Shown: in pieces, positions 17,651 through 26,351 of the stretch
Numbering within the stretch: the stretch's first letter is position 1
Layout of the letters: the number at the start of each line of letters is the position of its first letter
Notes under the pieces: generated by a model
What the model was told of the DNA's origin: nothing
The model's database searches: none
What the model saw: the letters and a program-made list of their open reading frames with translations, nothing else
Made by a program: the position numbers and the translations under genes
Assembly (NCBI RefSeq): GCF_001263335.1
Contig: NZ_LGVW01000028.1
Coordinates: forward strand, 93,501-157,500
DNA length: 64,000 bases
Direction: 5' to 3'
From: Dichelobacter nodosus
GTDB lineage: Bacteria > Pseudomonadota > Gammaproteobacteria > Cardiobacteriales > Cardiobacteriaceae

Positions 17651-18525
17651 AAACTATGTTCGTTGAAACTCGTCAAACAAATTTTTCAAATCAGGAAACT
17701 GTTGTGAATAAAAAACCTCAAGAAATTCAATTTTCTATATTAAAAACAGTGGGGCAGCCTTTTGTCGATACGCCCAAAATTACCGCGCGCGATGTCAACG
17801 TTTTTTATGGTGATAAACAGGCAATTTTTGATGTCAATTTAGATATTGGCAGTAATGAAGTTTTAGCCATGATCGGACCTTCAGGCTGCGGAAAATCTAC
17901 CTTTTTACGCTGTTTAAACCGCATGAATGATACGATTGACGGCTGCCGCGTGGAAGGCACCATTTCTTTAGACGGCTGCAATATGTATGACCCGAAATTA
18001 GACGTGGTCAATTTGCGCCGGCGCGTGGGCATGGTTTTTCAACGTCCCAATCCCTTTCCTAAATCCGTTTACGATAATGTGGCGTACGGTCCGCGCATTC
18101 ACGGATTGACGCATTCTAAAGCAGAATTAGATGAACTCGTTGAAACGGCTTTAAGAAAATCTGGCATTTGGAATGAAGTCAAAGATCGTCTTGATAAATC
18201 TGGAACGGGACTTTCTGGTGGACAACAGCAGCGTTTATGCATTGCGCGCGCGATTGCCGTTAAACCGTCAGTAATTTTGATGGACGAACCATGTTCGGCG
18301 CTCGATCCCATTGCAACGGGCAAAATCGAAGAATTAATCGATGAATTGCGCGAAAACTATTGCATTGCCATCGTTACGCATTCTATGCAACAAGCCGCGC
18401 GCGTTTCGCAACGTACCGCGTATTTTCATTTGGGAAAATTAGTTGAAATTGGCGATACTGATCAAATTTTCCAAAATCCGCAGCACCGCTTAACGGAAGA
18501 CTATATCACTGGTCGTTTTGGCTAA
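17644..18525 (+). CDS. pstB: PstB, phosphate ABC transporter ATPase
   Basis: ATPase subunit of the Pst importer, 293 residues as drawn. It has Walker [10 protein letters not shown], the Q-loop region [11 protein letters not shown], signature LSGGQQQR, Walker [14 protein letters not shown] and the switch His in [11 protein letters not shown]. The first 45 or so residues before the [11 protein letters not shown] strand are not typical. The true start may be a downstream ATG (17656) or GTG (17704), since none of them has a strong ribosome binding site. No phoU follows; a palindromic terminator comes next. Confidence 0.93.
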   Translation: MVKTMFVETRQTNFSNQETVVNKKPQEIQFSILKTVGQPFVDTPKITARDVNVFYGDKQAIFDVNLDIGSNEVLAMIGPSGCGKSTFLRCLNRMNDTIDGCRVEGTISLDGCNMYDPKLDVVNLRRRVGMVFQRPNPFPKSVYDNVAYGPRIHGLTHSKAELDELVETALRKSGIWNEVKDRLDKSGTGLSGGQQQRLCIARAIAVKPSVILMDEPCSALDPIATGKIEELIDELRENYCIAIVTHSMQQAARVSQRTAYFHLGKLVEIGDTDQIFQNPQHRLTEDYITGRFG

Positions 18526-18542
18526 GCCGCGTTTAAATACGT

Positions 18543-18548
18543 TATAAT
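18543..18548 (+). promoter_or_regulatory. Candidate -10 box upstream of the pst terminator
   Basis: A perfect TATAAT lies 15 bp before the terminator palindrome. The -35 is weak (TTGGCT, 19-bp spacing). If active, it would make a very short terminated RNA and some read-through into greA. Confidence 0.25.
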
Positions 18549-18558
18549 GGCGATTCTC

Positions 18559-18594
18559 GAAAGTCTTGTGCGCACAAGACTTTCTTCTTTTATT
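18559..18594 (+). terminator. Terminator of pstSCAB
   Basis: A perfect 26-bp palindrome (18559-18571 with 18572-18584, no unpaired centre in DNA), followed by a T-rich tract. Confidence 0.8.
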
Positions 18595-18658
18595 CTGAAA
18601 TATCAACGCCATTTCGGAAAATAAAACCATAAAATGTACCCTCATCTTTTGGCTAATA

Positions 18659-18690
18659 TGGCAAGCATTTCCTTGCCATGATTTGTTTTG
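18659..18690 (+). promoter_or_regulatory. Hairpin in the greA leader
   Basis: Stem GGCAAG/CTTGCC with a 6-nt loop, followed by ATGATTTGTTTT, about 45 bp before greA. It resembles a weak attenuator. E. coli greA also has a leader terminator that yields a small RNA (GraL), so the analogy is worth noting but unproven. Confidence 0.35.
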
Positions 18691-18728
18691 CCATTCGTGG
18701 CGCTATTTTATTTTTTAAGGAATCATGA

Positions 18729-19211
18729 ATGAATCAAAAAATACCCATGACCAAAGCCGGCGCGGAAGCATTGCAAGCAGAGCTGGAAAAATTAAAATCA
18801 AAAGACCGTCCCGCCGTTATTCAAGCGATTGCTGAAGCGCGTGAACATGGTGATTTAAAAGAAAACGCAGAGTATCACGCCGCGCGCGAGCAACAAGGAT
18901 TTATTGAAGGTCGTATCCAAGAAATCGAATTTAAATTGAGCAACGTCAATATCATTGATGTGACGCGTCTTCCGCAAGATGGCAGAGTAGTTTTTGGCAC
19001 AACTATCGAATTAGAAGATGCCAACAGCGGTGAAATCATGAAATATAAAATTGTCGGCGAAGATGAGGCCGATATTAAAAAAGGTATGATTTCCAATAGT
19101 TCGCCGATTGCGCGCGCTTTGTTTGGCAAAGAAGAAGGCGATATTGTGGACGTTAACGTTCCCGGTGGACAAAAATCTTTGGAAATCATCGCCGTTCACT
19201 ATATTGAATAA
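18729..19211 (+). CDS. greA: GreA, transcript cleavage factor
   Basis: RNA polymerase secondary-channel factor of 160 residues that stimulates cleavage of backtracked RNA. The N-terminal coiled coil (about 1-75) has the tip motif [21 protein letters not shown], with the acidic residues that reach the active site. The C-terminal domain has the FKBP-like [15 protein letters not shown] stretch. An AAGGAA site precedes the ATG. An overlapping ATG 4 bp upstream is in another frame. It is a single gene with its own leader and terminator. Confidence 0.96.
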   Translation: MNQKIPMTKAGAEALQAELEKLKSKDRPAVIQAIAEAREHGDLKENAEYHAAREQQGFIEGRIQEIEFKLSNVNIIDVTRLPQDGRVVFGTTIELEDANSGEIMKYKIVGEDEADIKKGMISNSSPIARALFGKEEGDIVDVNVPGGQKSLEIIAVHYIE

Positions 19212-19225
19212 TTTTTTAAACTTTT

Positions 19226-19255
19226 GATAAGCCTGCCGCAAGCAGGCTTTTTTAT
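19226..19255 (+). terminator. greA terminator
   Basis: Stem AAGCCTGC/GCAGGCTT with a short CGCA-type loop, then a T run. Confidence 0.85.
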
Positions 19256-19566
19256 TTTCCGTAATTTTTAAGAAAAAAACCCTTTTTTATTAAAGTTGGT
19301 TTAGAATCTCATCTACTTTCCTAAAAAATAGGGAATTATTTTGAGTTCTATCAAAAAGATGATGATATTGATTTTTTCGATATCGTAAAATCAATCGGAT
19401 ATATTGCTGTTAAACGGATTAACGGCGATAACCGTTCAAAATCAATGCGGTGGTATCGGTTTTATAGGGTTAACCTCCCCCAAAAATTATAAAAATCATA
19501 TTGTTAAAATAATTTTTTATCAATTTAAAAAACTTTCTATCAGTATTTTGATAAAGGAAAATATTT
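19256..19566. other. Gap before the POT transporter, with a possible gene remnant
   Basis: Just over 300 bp with no intact gene. An open frame without a start codon runs from 19325 to a stop at 19490-19492 on the plus strand. Its 55 codons read like protein (NYFEFYQKDDDIDFFDIVKS begins it), suggesting a decayed gene fragment. The last 80 bp are AT-rich and probably hold the promoter of the next gene. Confidence 0.4.
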
Positions 19567-21117
19567 ATGTGGAGCATATTTAATAAGAAAAATTTGACAA
19601 TGATGTTTTGTCAAATGAGCTATGGATTATCATTTTATGGTGTTGCTATCGTTTTAATGCCGTTTTTCTTGGAAGAATTACACTACAATGAAGCCAGCAC
19701 AATGATGGTTGTCGGCGCATTTACATCGGTGGGTACTTTATTTGCCATTGCCGGTGGCGTGGTCGGCGATAAAATACTCGGATCATTTCGTGCATTAACC
19801 GTTGGTTACGTTTGTTTTACAACCGGTTATCTTTTGCTGTTGTTAAGCGCAGTTAATAACACCGTTTCTTTGAGCTTGTTAGGCATCGCCCTCGTATGTT
19901 ACGGACGCGGATTGATGTCACCGAACTATCCAACTCTTTTTAAAACAACTTTTAGTAATCCTGAGGATTTTGAAAAAGGCTATCCCATCAACTACTCCAT
20001 CAACAACGTTGGGTCTTTTTTAGGTGAATATTGCTTTCCGTTTTTAGTGTTATTAATTGGTTATAAAGGAAACTTTTCTTTAGCAGCGGCATTGTGTGGC
20101 TTGAGCGTTTTATCGCTGTTTATCATTCGTAAACCCTTACGTTCAACCGCTTTACCCATCGATCGGGAAACGGTTTCCAAGAAAAATTGGCAAAAATTTG
20201 GCTGGATCAGCTTAGCCATGATCCTCATTGTCTTTTATATGTTCAATGATTTAGATACAGGGGTTTACCTCGTCTATGCCATCAGCTTTGGAGCAATTGC
20301 CTACTTTATTTATTTGATGATGAAGTCTAATCACGCCGTTAAATTGCGTTTGCTTACCGTTTTATTCATGATCTTTTTAACCATCGCTTTCTTCGTGTAT
20401 TACGGACAAATGAGTACTTCGATGAACATCGTTGCTATTAATACCATGCGCGGTGATTTATTAGGATTTATTCCCATTCGTCCGGAAGGATCGTCTGTGA
20501 TGAATTCAGCGTGGTGTATTGTCGTCGGACCAATGATCGCCCTTCTTTTTGGTAAATTAGAATCAAAAAAAATCTTCTTATCAACAGCAACTAAAGTCGG
20601 TTTAGCATTTGTCGGCACATCAATCGCCTTCGGATTCTTTACATTCTGTATTTACACCATTGGCGATAAATTGGTTCTCCGTCCAGAAGTATTTTTAGTG
20701 GTACATTTTTTCCAAGCATTTGGTGAAGTGATTATTGCCAGTTTGGTTGTTGCTTATATTTTGTCAGTAGCACCCAAAAATATTTCAGCATTTGCCGTTA
20801 GTTTATTTATGATTTCAATTGCGTTAAGCGGCATTATTGGCGCCGTATTCTCCACCAACGTTGCGCTGGAAAAAGGGGAAGTATTGACTCGAGAATTAGT
20901 GATCGCGCGTTATGGTAGTTATTATTTAACCTTAACCATTTGGGCGGTTATTTTCACGGTGATTGCTTTTGCTTCATCAATTCTCACTAAAAAGATTTTG
21001 CACGCCGCTGACCGCTGGGAAGCAGAACACCCAGAATTGGCAGATCAAAACACGAAATCTGCAGGAATTGAAGAAAAAACATCAGAACCTGCAAAATCCG
21101 ACACTCAAGAAAATTAA
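19567..21117 (+). CDS. POT/PTR2-like MFS transporter, divergent
   Basis: Inner-membrane protein of 516 residues with 12-14 predicted helices. It resembles proton-coupled oligopeptide transporters: GGVVGDKILGSFRALTVGY matches the family's GGxxADxxLGxxxTI signature, and CYGRGLMSPNYPTLFKTTF and YPINYSINNVGSFLGEY match the PTR2 second signature region. The first helix lacks the proton-coupling ExxERFxYY motif; CQMSYGLSFYG stands there. The substrate is therefore uncertain, although peptides would suit a proteolytic organism. The C-terminal 40 residues are hydrophilic. An AAAGGAAA site precedes the ATG. It converges on the SLC13 gene. Confidence 0.75.
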   Translation: MWSIFNKKNLTMMFCQMSYGLSFYGVAIVLMPFFLEELHYNEASTMMVVGAFTSVGTLFAIAGGVVGDKILGSFRALTVGYVCFTTGYLLLLLSAVNNTVSLSLLGIALVCYGRGLMSPNYPTLFKTTFSNPEDFEKGYPINYSINNVGSFLGEYCFPFLVLLIGYKGNFSLAAALCGLSVLSLFIIRKPLRSTALPIDRETVSKKNWQKFGWISLAMILIVFYMFNDLDTGVYLVYAISFGAIAYFIYLMMKSNHAVKLRLLTVLFMIFLTIAFFVYYGQMSTSMNIVAINTMRGDLLGFIPIRPEGSSVMNSAWCIVVGPMIALLFGKLESKKIFLSTATKVGLAFVGTSIAFGFFTFCIYTIGDKLVLRPEVFLVVHFFQAFGEVIIASLVVAYILSVAPKNISAFAVSLFMISIALSGIIGAVFSTNVALEKGEVLTRELVIARYGSYYLTLTIWAVIFTVIAFASSILTKKILHAADRWEAEHPELADQNTKSAGIEEKTSEPAKSDTQEN

Positions 21118-21128
21118 AACCTCATCTC

Positions 21129-21165
21129 AAAATATCCTGATTTCATATCAGGATATTTTTTTAAG
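21129..21165. terminator. Bidirectional terminator between the two convergent transporters
   Basis: Stem AATATCCTGAT/ATCAGGATATT with a short loop, A-rich on the left and T-rich on the right. Confidence 0.8.
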
Positions 21166-22924
21166 AATGAAATGGGAAAAAAATTGGAATCAAAACCAAC
21201 GCAGCAAGCATATAAGCTAAACTCACCGCCCAGCCCGTGCGCAAATAATTTTTTACGGTATAACGCCCCGGCGTATAAACCATTAAATGAGTTTGATAAC
21301 CAAAAGGAATCATAAAACAAGCACTTGCCGCAAAACATATCCCCACTACAAACGGCAAATAACTCACCTGTAAACTCTCAGCAGTTTGCAAAGCAAGAGG
21401 CATACTTAACGCCGCCGCCGCGTTATTCGTAATAATTTCGGTCATCATCACCGTCATCAAAAAAATTACCACAAAAGACAAATAAGCATTATTTTCTGGC
21501 AAAATGCGCATCATCGCCTGCCCAATCATCGCTGCCGCCCCGCTATTTTCCAGTCCTATTGACAACACCAAAGCCGAGCCAATCACAAAAATCAAATCAA
21601 ACGGAAACCGCCAGCGCAAATCCGACAAACGCAAACAATCGCCTGCCAACAATGCCCCCAATAACACAATCAAACCTTTAAACAGCGGCACTAATTCAAA
21701 TGCCGACAAAATAATCACCAGTAAAAATGCCAGCGTTACAAAAACACTTTTTTTTACCGACAAAATGCGTTGACTGTTTTGATGCGGTTTATCGAGCAGA
21801 TGAAAGTTTGTTTCATTAGAGCGCAGATGAAAAAAGTTATCGCTGACCGCCAATAATAACGCATCGCCCGTGCGCAGTGGAATGCGGTTCAAATAACCCG
21901 TTAAACGTTTATTACCGCGGCGAATACCGACCACGCTGGCACTAAAACGTTCATTAAAATTCACCGCTTCTAAAGTGGTATACAACAATTCAGATTCATT
22001 AGAAATGATGACTTCTACCAAATTTGATTTTAATAATTGACTAGCACTATCGCCGCCCAACAACGTAATATTTTGAAAAGGTTGCAATAAATGCACATTT
22101 TCCACGGAACCGGTAAAAACGATTTGATCGCCTGCCAAAATTACTTCCCGTCGGCTCACTGGCGAAATTAAACGATCGGCGCGGACGATTTCTAATAAAT
22201 ATAAACCGTCGAGTTCGCCTAATTTACTGCTGCGCACCGTTTTGCCGATTAAATCGGATTCGGCTTCCACGCGCACCGTTAAAAAATAATTATCTGATTC
22301 ATCAGTACTTTGCGGCGGATTATACGGCAAACTGTTACGCTTAAAATACAAAGCCGCGAGCGATAATCCCGCCACCAACATGCCCACGCCGGTAAAAGTA
22401 AACATTCCTAACGGCGGTAATCCTGCTTTCGTCACAAAAGAATTCACCACCAAGTTGGTAGACGTACCAATCAGCGTAGTAATGCCGCCGAAAATAGAAG
22501 CATACGACAAAGGAATTAAAAGCCGCGACGGCGCGATTGTAGTTTGCCGCGAAACCACGCCCAAAAAAGAAGCCACAACCGCCGTGTTATTAATAAAAGC
22601 CGATAAAATGGAAGTGATAAACGTCAATCGAAAAAAACTGATTTTTTCATTATCCGAAATAATTTTTCTGGAAAGATATTGAATAAAAACAGATTTTTCC
22701 ACTGCCAATGAACACAATAATAATAAAACCAAAGTGATTAACGCAGAATTAGAAAACGTTGATAAAAATTCGGGAACACTGACGATATTAAAAATCAAAA
22801 AAACAGATGCCAAAATGAAAAAAGCCAAAGCCGCTGGCACAATATTCATAATCAACAAGCCCAAAAGTAGCGCGATGCTGATTAAAACAAACCATTTTTC
22901 AAAAGAAATCCAAAATTCCATCAT
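21161..22924 (-). CDS. SLC13/DASS-type permease with two TrkA-C domains
   Basis: Inner-membrane transporter of 587 residues in the CitM/SLC13 superfamily of anion and dicarboxylate carriers. Its layout is helices (about 1-190), two cytoplasmic RCK_C (TrkA-C) domains (about 205-290, DLIGKTVRSSKLGELDGLYL; and about 300-380), and a second helix bundle (about 395-587). The helix re-entrant motifs are FINNTAVVASFLG and ITNNAAAALSMPLAL. Relatives carry sulfate, dicarboxylates or other anions; the substrate here cannot be read from sequence. GGAG precedes a double ATG, so the start may be one codon later. It is monocistronic. Confidence 0.85.
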   Translation of the reverse strand: MMEFWISFEKWFVLISIALLLGLLIMNIVPAALAFFILASVFLIFNIVSVPEFLSTFSNSALITLVLLLLCSLAVEKSVFIQYLSRKIISDNEKISFFRLTFITSILSAFINNTAVVASFLGVVSRQTTIAPSRLLIPLSYASIFGGITTLIGTSTNLVVNSFVTKAGLPPLGMFTFTGVGMLVAGLSLAALYFKRNSLPYNPPQSTDESDNYFLTVRVEAESDLIGKTVRSSKLGELDGLYLLEIVRADRLISPVSRREVILAGDQIVFTGSVENVHLLQPFQNITLLGGDSASQLLKSNLVEVIISNESELLYTTLEAVNFNERFSASVVGIRRGNKRLTGYLNRIPLRTGDALLLAVSDNFFHLRSNETNFHLLDKPHQNSQRILSVKKSVFVTLAFLLVIILSAFELVPLFKGLIVLLGALLAGDCLRLSDLRWRFPFDLIFVIGSALVLSIGLENSGAAAMIGQAMMRILPENNAYLSFVVIFLMTVMMTEIITNNAAAALSMPLALQTAESLQVSYLPFVVGICFAASACFMIPFGYQTHLMVYTPGRYTVKNYLRTGWAVSLAYMLAALVLIPIFFPFHS

Positions 22925-23034
22925 GTTCTCCGTCAGAAAAACAAAACCACGGTCAATAAAAGTTGGCTATTTTTATTGCACCGTTTGCATTTAAAGCGCG
23001 CTATTTTGACACGATTTTATGAAAAAATAGTGCA

Positions 23035-24288
23035 TTATTTTTCTGCTGGCAAATACATTTTTCGAACAATTTCGCCGTTTTCAATGGAAAAATACTGCGG
23101 TTGTGCGCTCAAAAAACGGTGCCAAAACGGCTGTTCGGCAAACCATTGCGGCAATTGCGCACAACGCATTGTGAAAAAACTTCCCGAAAAAGCGCGCCAA
23201 TTTTTTTGGCTCAACCACAAATCCATAACATGGCGAATTTGCTCTTGAATATGCCCATCAATGGCACATTGTTCGCCCATTTTAAGCGCGATATCGGCTT
23301 GCAAATCTTGAGATAAAATTAAAGAAAACAAAGTATTACGCAGAATAGTTTGCAATTTTTCTATTTTTTCTGATGGCAACATGTCCGCCGTTGCCACCAC
23401 AGTAAATTGTGAGAAAAACCGTTGAATCGGCGCTAATTGCACGGGATATAAATGAAATTGCGCGTCAATTGGCACCGCGGACGGTTGAGCGTTCAAATAA
23501 AGCTGCAGCCGATAATCATCGGCGGTTCCGGAAGAAAAAGAAATTTGACCATTAAACCCCTCAATCGTTTGCGGCGACACATCGGGCAGCGTTAATAAAA
23601 CGCGTTGCGCCGTCAATTGTGCGGAAACCAGCCACGGCGCTTTTTGAAACAAAACACCCTCGCCGTTCTTAAACACAAAATCTAAAACCTGATGATCGCC
23701 AGCGCGCCCTTTTCCTGCCACGTGCGGCGTTGTTACGCGCAAAGATTGATCATCTTTTTCCAGCGTGATCACGGTTTCATTGATGCTGAAATCATAATCA
23801 CCATTTTGCCATTGCATCGCCGGCAACAGTGCAGAAGCCGTTAATTTTTGCGGAAAATGAAGAAGATGACTACGCCACTGCGCCAATAAAACGCCCGCGT
23901 CAGGAGTCGTTATGCGACCGCGACCGCAAATTTCGCCCAAAAGATGCAAGGTAATTGTTTGTTCGATGGAATGATCAGCGTTATAAAGGCGCGCAACAAG
24001 CCAATTAAATTGAGATTTTAAAAACGGCGCATGAATGAGATCGAGCGTCAACGTCGTATCGATTGATAACGCGGGGATAGTAACATCGATTTGCGCGCGC
24101 GATTGCAAAATACCGCGCTGAAAAGCGCGCACGTGCCAACTCATCGCTGCCGTTTGTCCGGAAGAAAACGAGTTAAATTGTTGCGCAATAAAAAAAGAAA
24201 GCGCCCCAGCGATACCCACGGCGCCCATCAGGAAAAAGCATAAACCGCGCATAATTTTTAAAAATCGGCGGTGAAATCGTTTAACCAT
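23035..24288 (-). CDS. DUF945 (YdgA-like) protein
   Basis: Protein of 417 residues with an N-terminal membrane anchor (about 15-34, GLCFFLMGAVGIAGALSFFI), then a beta-rich periplasmic region. WHVRAFQRGILQSRAQIDV resembles the opening repeat of E. coli YdgA (YHRGVFSSQLQ type). The rest is divergent and shorter than YdgA (502). DUF945 proteins are of unknown function, possibly involved in envelope or motility traits. It overlaps the preceding tetR gene by 8 bp, so it is translated from the repressor's mRNA and is probably co-regulated with the efflux operon. Confidence 0.55.
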   Translation of the reverse strand: MVKRFHRRFLKIMRGLCFFLMGAVGIAGALSFFIAQQFNSFSSGQTAAMSWHVRAFQRGILQSRAQIDVTIPALSIDTTLTLDLIHAPFLKSQFNWLVARLYNADHSIEQTITLHLLGEICGRGRITTPDAGVLLAQWRSHLLHFPQKLTASALLPAMQWQNGDYDFSINETVITLEKDDQSLRVTTPHVAGKGRAGDHQVLDFVFKNGEGVLFQKAPWLVSAQLTAQRVLLTLPDVSPQTIEGFNGQISFSSGTADDYRLQLYLNAQPSAVPIDAQFHLYPVQLAPIQRFFSQFTVVATADMLPSEKIEKLQTILRNTLFSLILSQDLQADIALKMGEQCAIDGHIQEQIRHVMDLWLSQKNWRAFSGSFFTMRCAQLPQWFAEQPFWHRFLSAQPQYFSIENGEIVRKMYLPAEK

Positions 24289-24880
24289 GCAAGCGAATAC
24301 CTTCTAAACTGCTGCGGATCACATCGCCGGCATAACGCTGCATTGCTTGATGCAATTGTTGATCGTGTTCTTTAGCTAAAATCGTTACCACGCCGCGCAT
24401 CGCCACCAATAAATGAACAAATGCCCGCAACCGATCGGTATGCTCCGACAATTCTCCGCGGGCAATGGCTTGATCGATAGCGCGATTAATCAACGCTTTC
24501 CAAGTGTCGTGATAATGTCTGGACAAAGTATCGATGGGATCTTGCTCTTGTTGCGTAATCACGATGCGAATAAAACGAATTTGTTCATCGTCGCAAGTAA
24601 ATAAATCTTCAAAAGCATCACCGAGCGCCAACCACGTATTATGACCGCTTAATGCTTGCTGCATTTTATTAATGAATAAGGTCATATAACGCTCGCCCAG
24701 CGCGGTAAAAATATCGATCTTATCGTCAAAATGCCAATAAATGGCGCCGCGCGTCACGCCGGCTTTTTCGGCAATTGCGCCCAAAGTGGTTGCCGTAACC
24801 CCTTGTTCATCAAACAAAATTAAAGCGCTGTTTAAAATCATTACTTTTGTTTTTTCTGCATCTGCTTTTGTTCGCCGCAT
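24281..24880 (-). CDS. TetR-family repressor of the RND efflux operon (AcrR/MtrR-like)
   Basis: Regulator of 199 residues. The N-terminal helix-turn-helix (TATTLGAIAEKAGVTRGAIYWHFDDK, about 30-55) is almost the AcrR/MtrR consensus. The C-terminal ligand-binding half is variable. It is transcribed divergently from the adaptor gene with 132 bp between starts. A perfect 18-bp palindrome over the efflux promoter is the likely operator and could also control this gene. It is coupled to the DUF945 gene. By analogy with AcrR, binding of toxic amphiphiles would release it from DNA. Confidence 0.88.
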   Translation of the reverse strand: MRRTKADAEKTKVMILNSALILFDEQGVTATTLGAIAEKAGVTRGAIYWHFDDKIDIFTALGERYMTLFINKMQQALSGHNTWLALGDAFEDLFTCDDEQIRFIRIVITQQEQDPIDTLSRHYHDTWKALINRAIDQAIARGELSEHTDRLRAFVHLLVAMRGVVTILAKEHDQQLHQAMQRYAGDVIRSSLEGIRLHG

Positions 24881-24915
24881 CTGTGATTTTCACCCCAGTT
24901 CAACCAGCGAAAAAT

Positions 24916-24944
24916 TTTAACATACATTCTAGAATGTATATAAT
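24916..24944 (+). promoter_or_regulatory. Efflux operon promoter with AcrR-like operator
   Basis: A perfect TATAAT (24939-24944) has a weak -35 TTTAAC (24916-24921) at 17 bp. The spacer is filled by the 18-bp perfect palindrome ATACATTCT/AGAATGTAT (24922-24939). Its arms closely resemble the E. coli AcrR box (TACATACATT...AATGTATGTA). A repressor bound here would block polymerase directly. Confidence 0.75.
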
Positions 24945-25012
24945 GCCGCAATGGTTTTCCCCCGTTTTAATCAGGGAACTTTATCTTTCAACGCTTTATT
25001 GTCAGAGGATTT

Positions 25013-26326
25013 ATGAACGCTAAATTACCGCTTTTTGTGGTACTCCTATCCGCATTATGGCTCAATGGCTGCAATCAATCGAAAGCAGATGCCGAAAAAC
25101 AAACCAAACGCCCGCCGCAAATGCCGCCGGCAGTGGTTGACGTATTAACAGCGAAAGCACAAACCGTAACCGTCACCGAAAATCTCCCCGCGCGTTTGGA
25201 AGCTTCGCGCGAGGCGATTATCGTGCCGCGGGTCAGCGGCATTGTGTTAACGCGTTTATTTGAGGAAGGCGGTTTGGTACGCGCCGGACAAGTGCTTTAT
25301 CGATTGGATAGCGGTATTTATGATGCTGCTTTAAATACGGCTCAAGCGAATTTACAAAAAGCACAAGCCGCACTCGCCCAAGCAAATGCTACTTATCATA
25401 TGCAAAAACAAACGGTTGACCGTTTCACGCCGCTGGTTAAAGCCAACGCGATTTCTCGACAAACTTATGATGAAGCGCTCGCCGCTTTGAAAGTACAAGA
25501 AAGTAATATTGCCGCCGCAAAAGCCAATATTGCCGCTGCAAAAGCTGCGGTTAAAACGGCAGAAATTCAATTAAGTTACACCGAAATTCATGCGCCCATC
25601 GCTGGTCGGATTGGCATTTCACAAGTAACAGAAGGCGCGTATGTTACGGCGTCAATGACGCCGATGGTAAAAATTCAACAACTCGATCCGTTGTATGTCA
25701 ACATCACGCAATCGGCGAGCAAAATTTTGAAATTAAAGAAAGAAATTGAAAAAGGACAAGTAGAAAGCAATCAAAGCAATGCGTTTAAATTGTCTTTTAC
25801 TGACGGCACACCTTATCCAACTACGGGACAATTATTATTTGCCGATCAAAGTGTTGAAGAAAGTACCGGTCAAGTGACTTTGCGCGCGCAAGTTGCAAAT
25901 ACGGAAAACGATTTGCTCCCAGGGCTTTATATGCGCGTTGAAGTACCACAAGCAACGTTTCATAAAGCTTATTTGATTCCGCAGCAAGCCGTTATTCGCG
26001 GCGCCACGGATATCGTTTTTTTAGTCAATCCTGATAAAACGTTCCGCCCGCAGCCGGTTATCATCAGCGGTCAACAAGATCATTTTTGGATTGTTACGCA
26101 AGGATTAAATGACAATGATCAAGTTATCGTTGAAGGCACTTCAAAAATTAATATGGGCGCAAAGGTGATTGAACCGCGTCCGTGGCAAGAACAACAAACG
26201 ATTACGCCCACACAACAAAAATCAGCGCCGCCCGCAGCTGATGCCAAAAAACCGCTCGCAGATCACGATCTGCCCAGCAAAAAAGGACTTTTTGCCATCG
26301 GCGCGCGAGATTTCACCGCCCGCTAA
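25013..26326 (+). CDS. RND efflux periplasmic adaptor (AcrA/MexA/MtrC family)
   Basis: Membrane-fusion protein of 437 residues linking the pump to the outer-membrane channel. A lipoprotein signal ends at LNGC (Cys20). A lipoyl half-motif (PRVSGIVLTRLFEEGGLVRAG), an alpha-hairpin (about 105-175) with Ala/Lys-rich repeats and KANAISRQTYDEA, the second lipoyl half (LSYTEIHAPIAGRIG), and a beta-barrel and membrane-proximal domain follow. The C-terminal 50 residues are polar and disordered-looking. AGAGGA precedes the ATG. It is first in the three-gene pump operon. Confidence 0.93.
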   Translation: MNAKLPLFVVLLSALWLNGCNQSKADAEKQTKRPPQMPPAVVDVLTAKAQTVTVTENLPARLEASREAIIVPRVSGIVLTRLFEEGGLVRAGQVLYRLDSGIYDAALNTAQANLQKAQAALAQANATYHMQKQTVDRFTPLVKANAISRQTYDEALAALKVQESNIAAAKANIAAAKAAVKTAEIQLSYTEIHAPIAGRIGISQVTEGAYVTASMTPMVKIQQLDPLYVNITQSASKILKLKKEIEKGQVESNQSNAFKLSFTDGTPYPTTGQLLFADQSVEESTGQVTLRAQVANTENDLLPGLYMRVEVPQATFHKAYLIPQQAVIRGATDIVFLVNPDKTFRPQPVIISGQQDHFWIVTQGLNDNDQVIVEGTSKINMGAKVIEPRPWQEQQTITPTQQKSAPPAADAKKPLADHDLPSKKGLFAIGARDFTAR

Positions 26327-26351
26327 TTTATCCGTTTAAGGGAGCATATTC

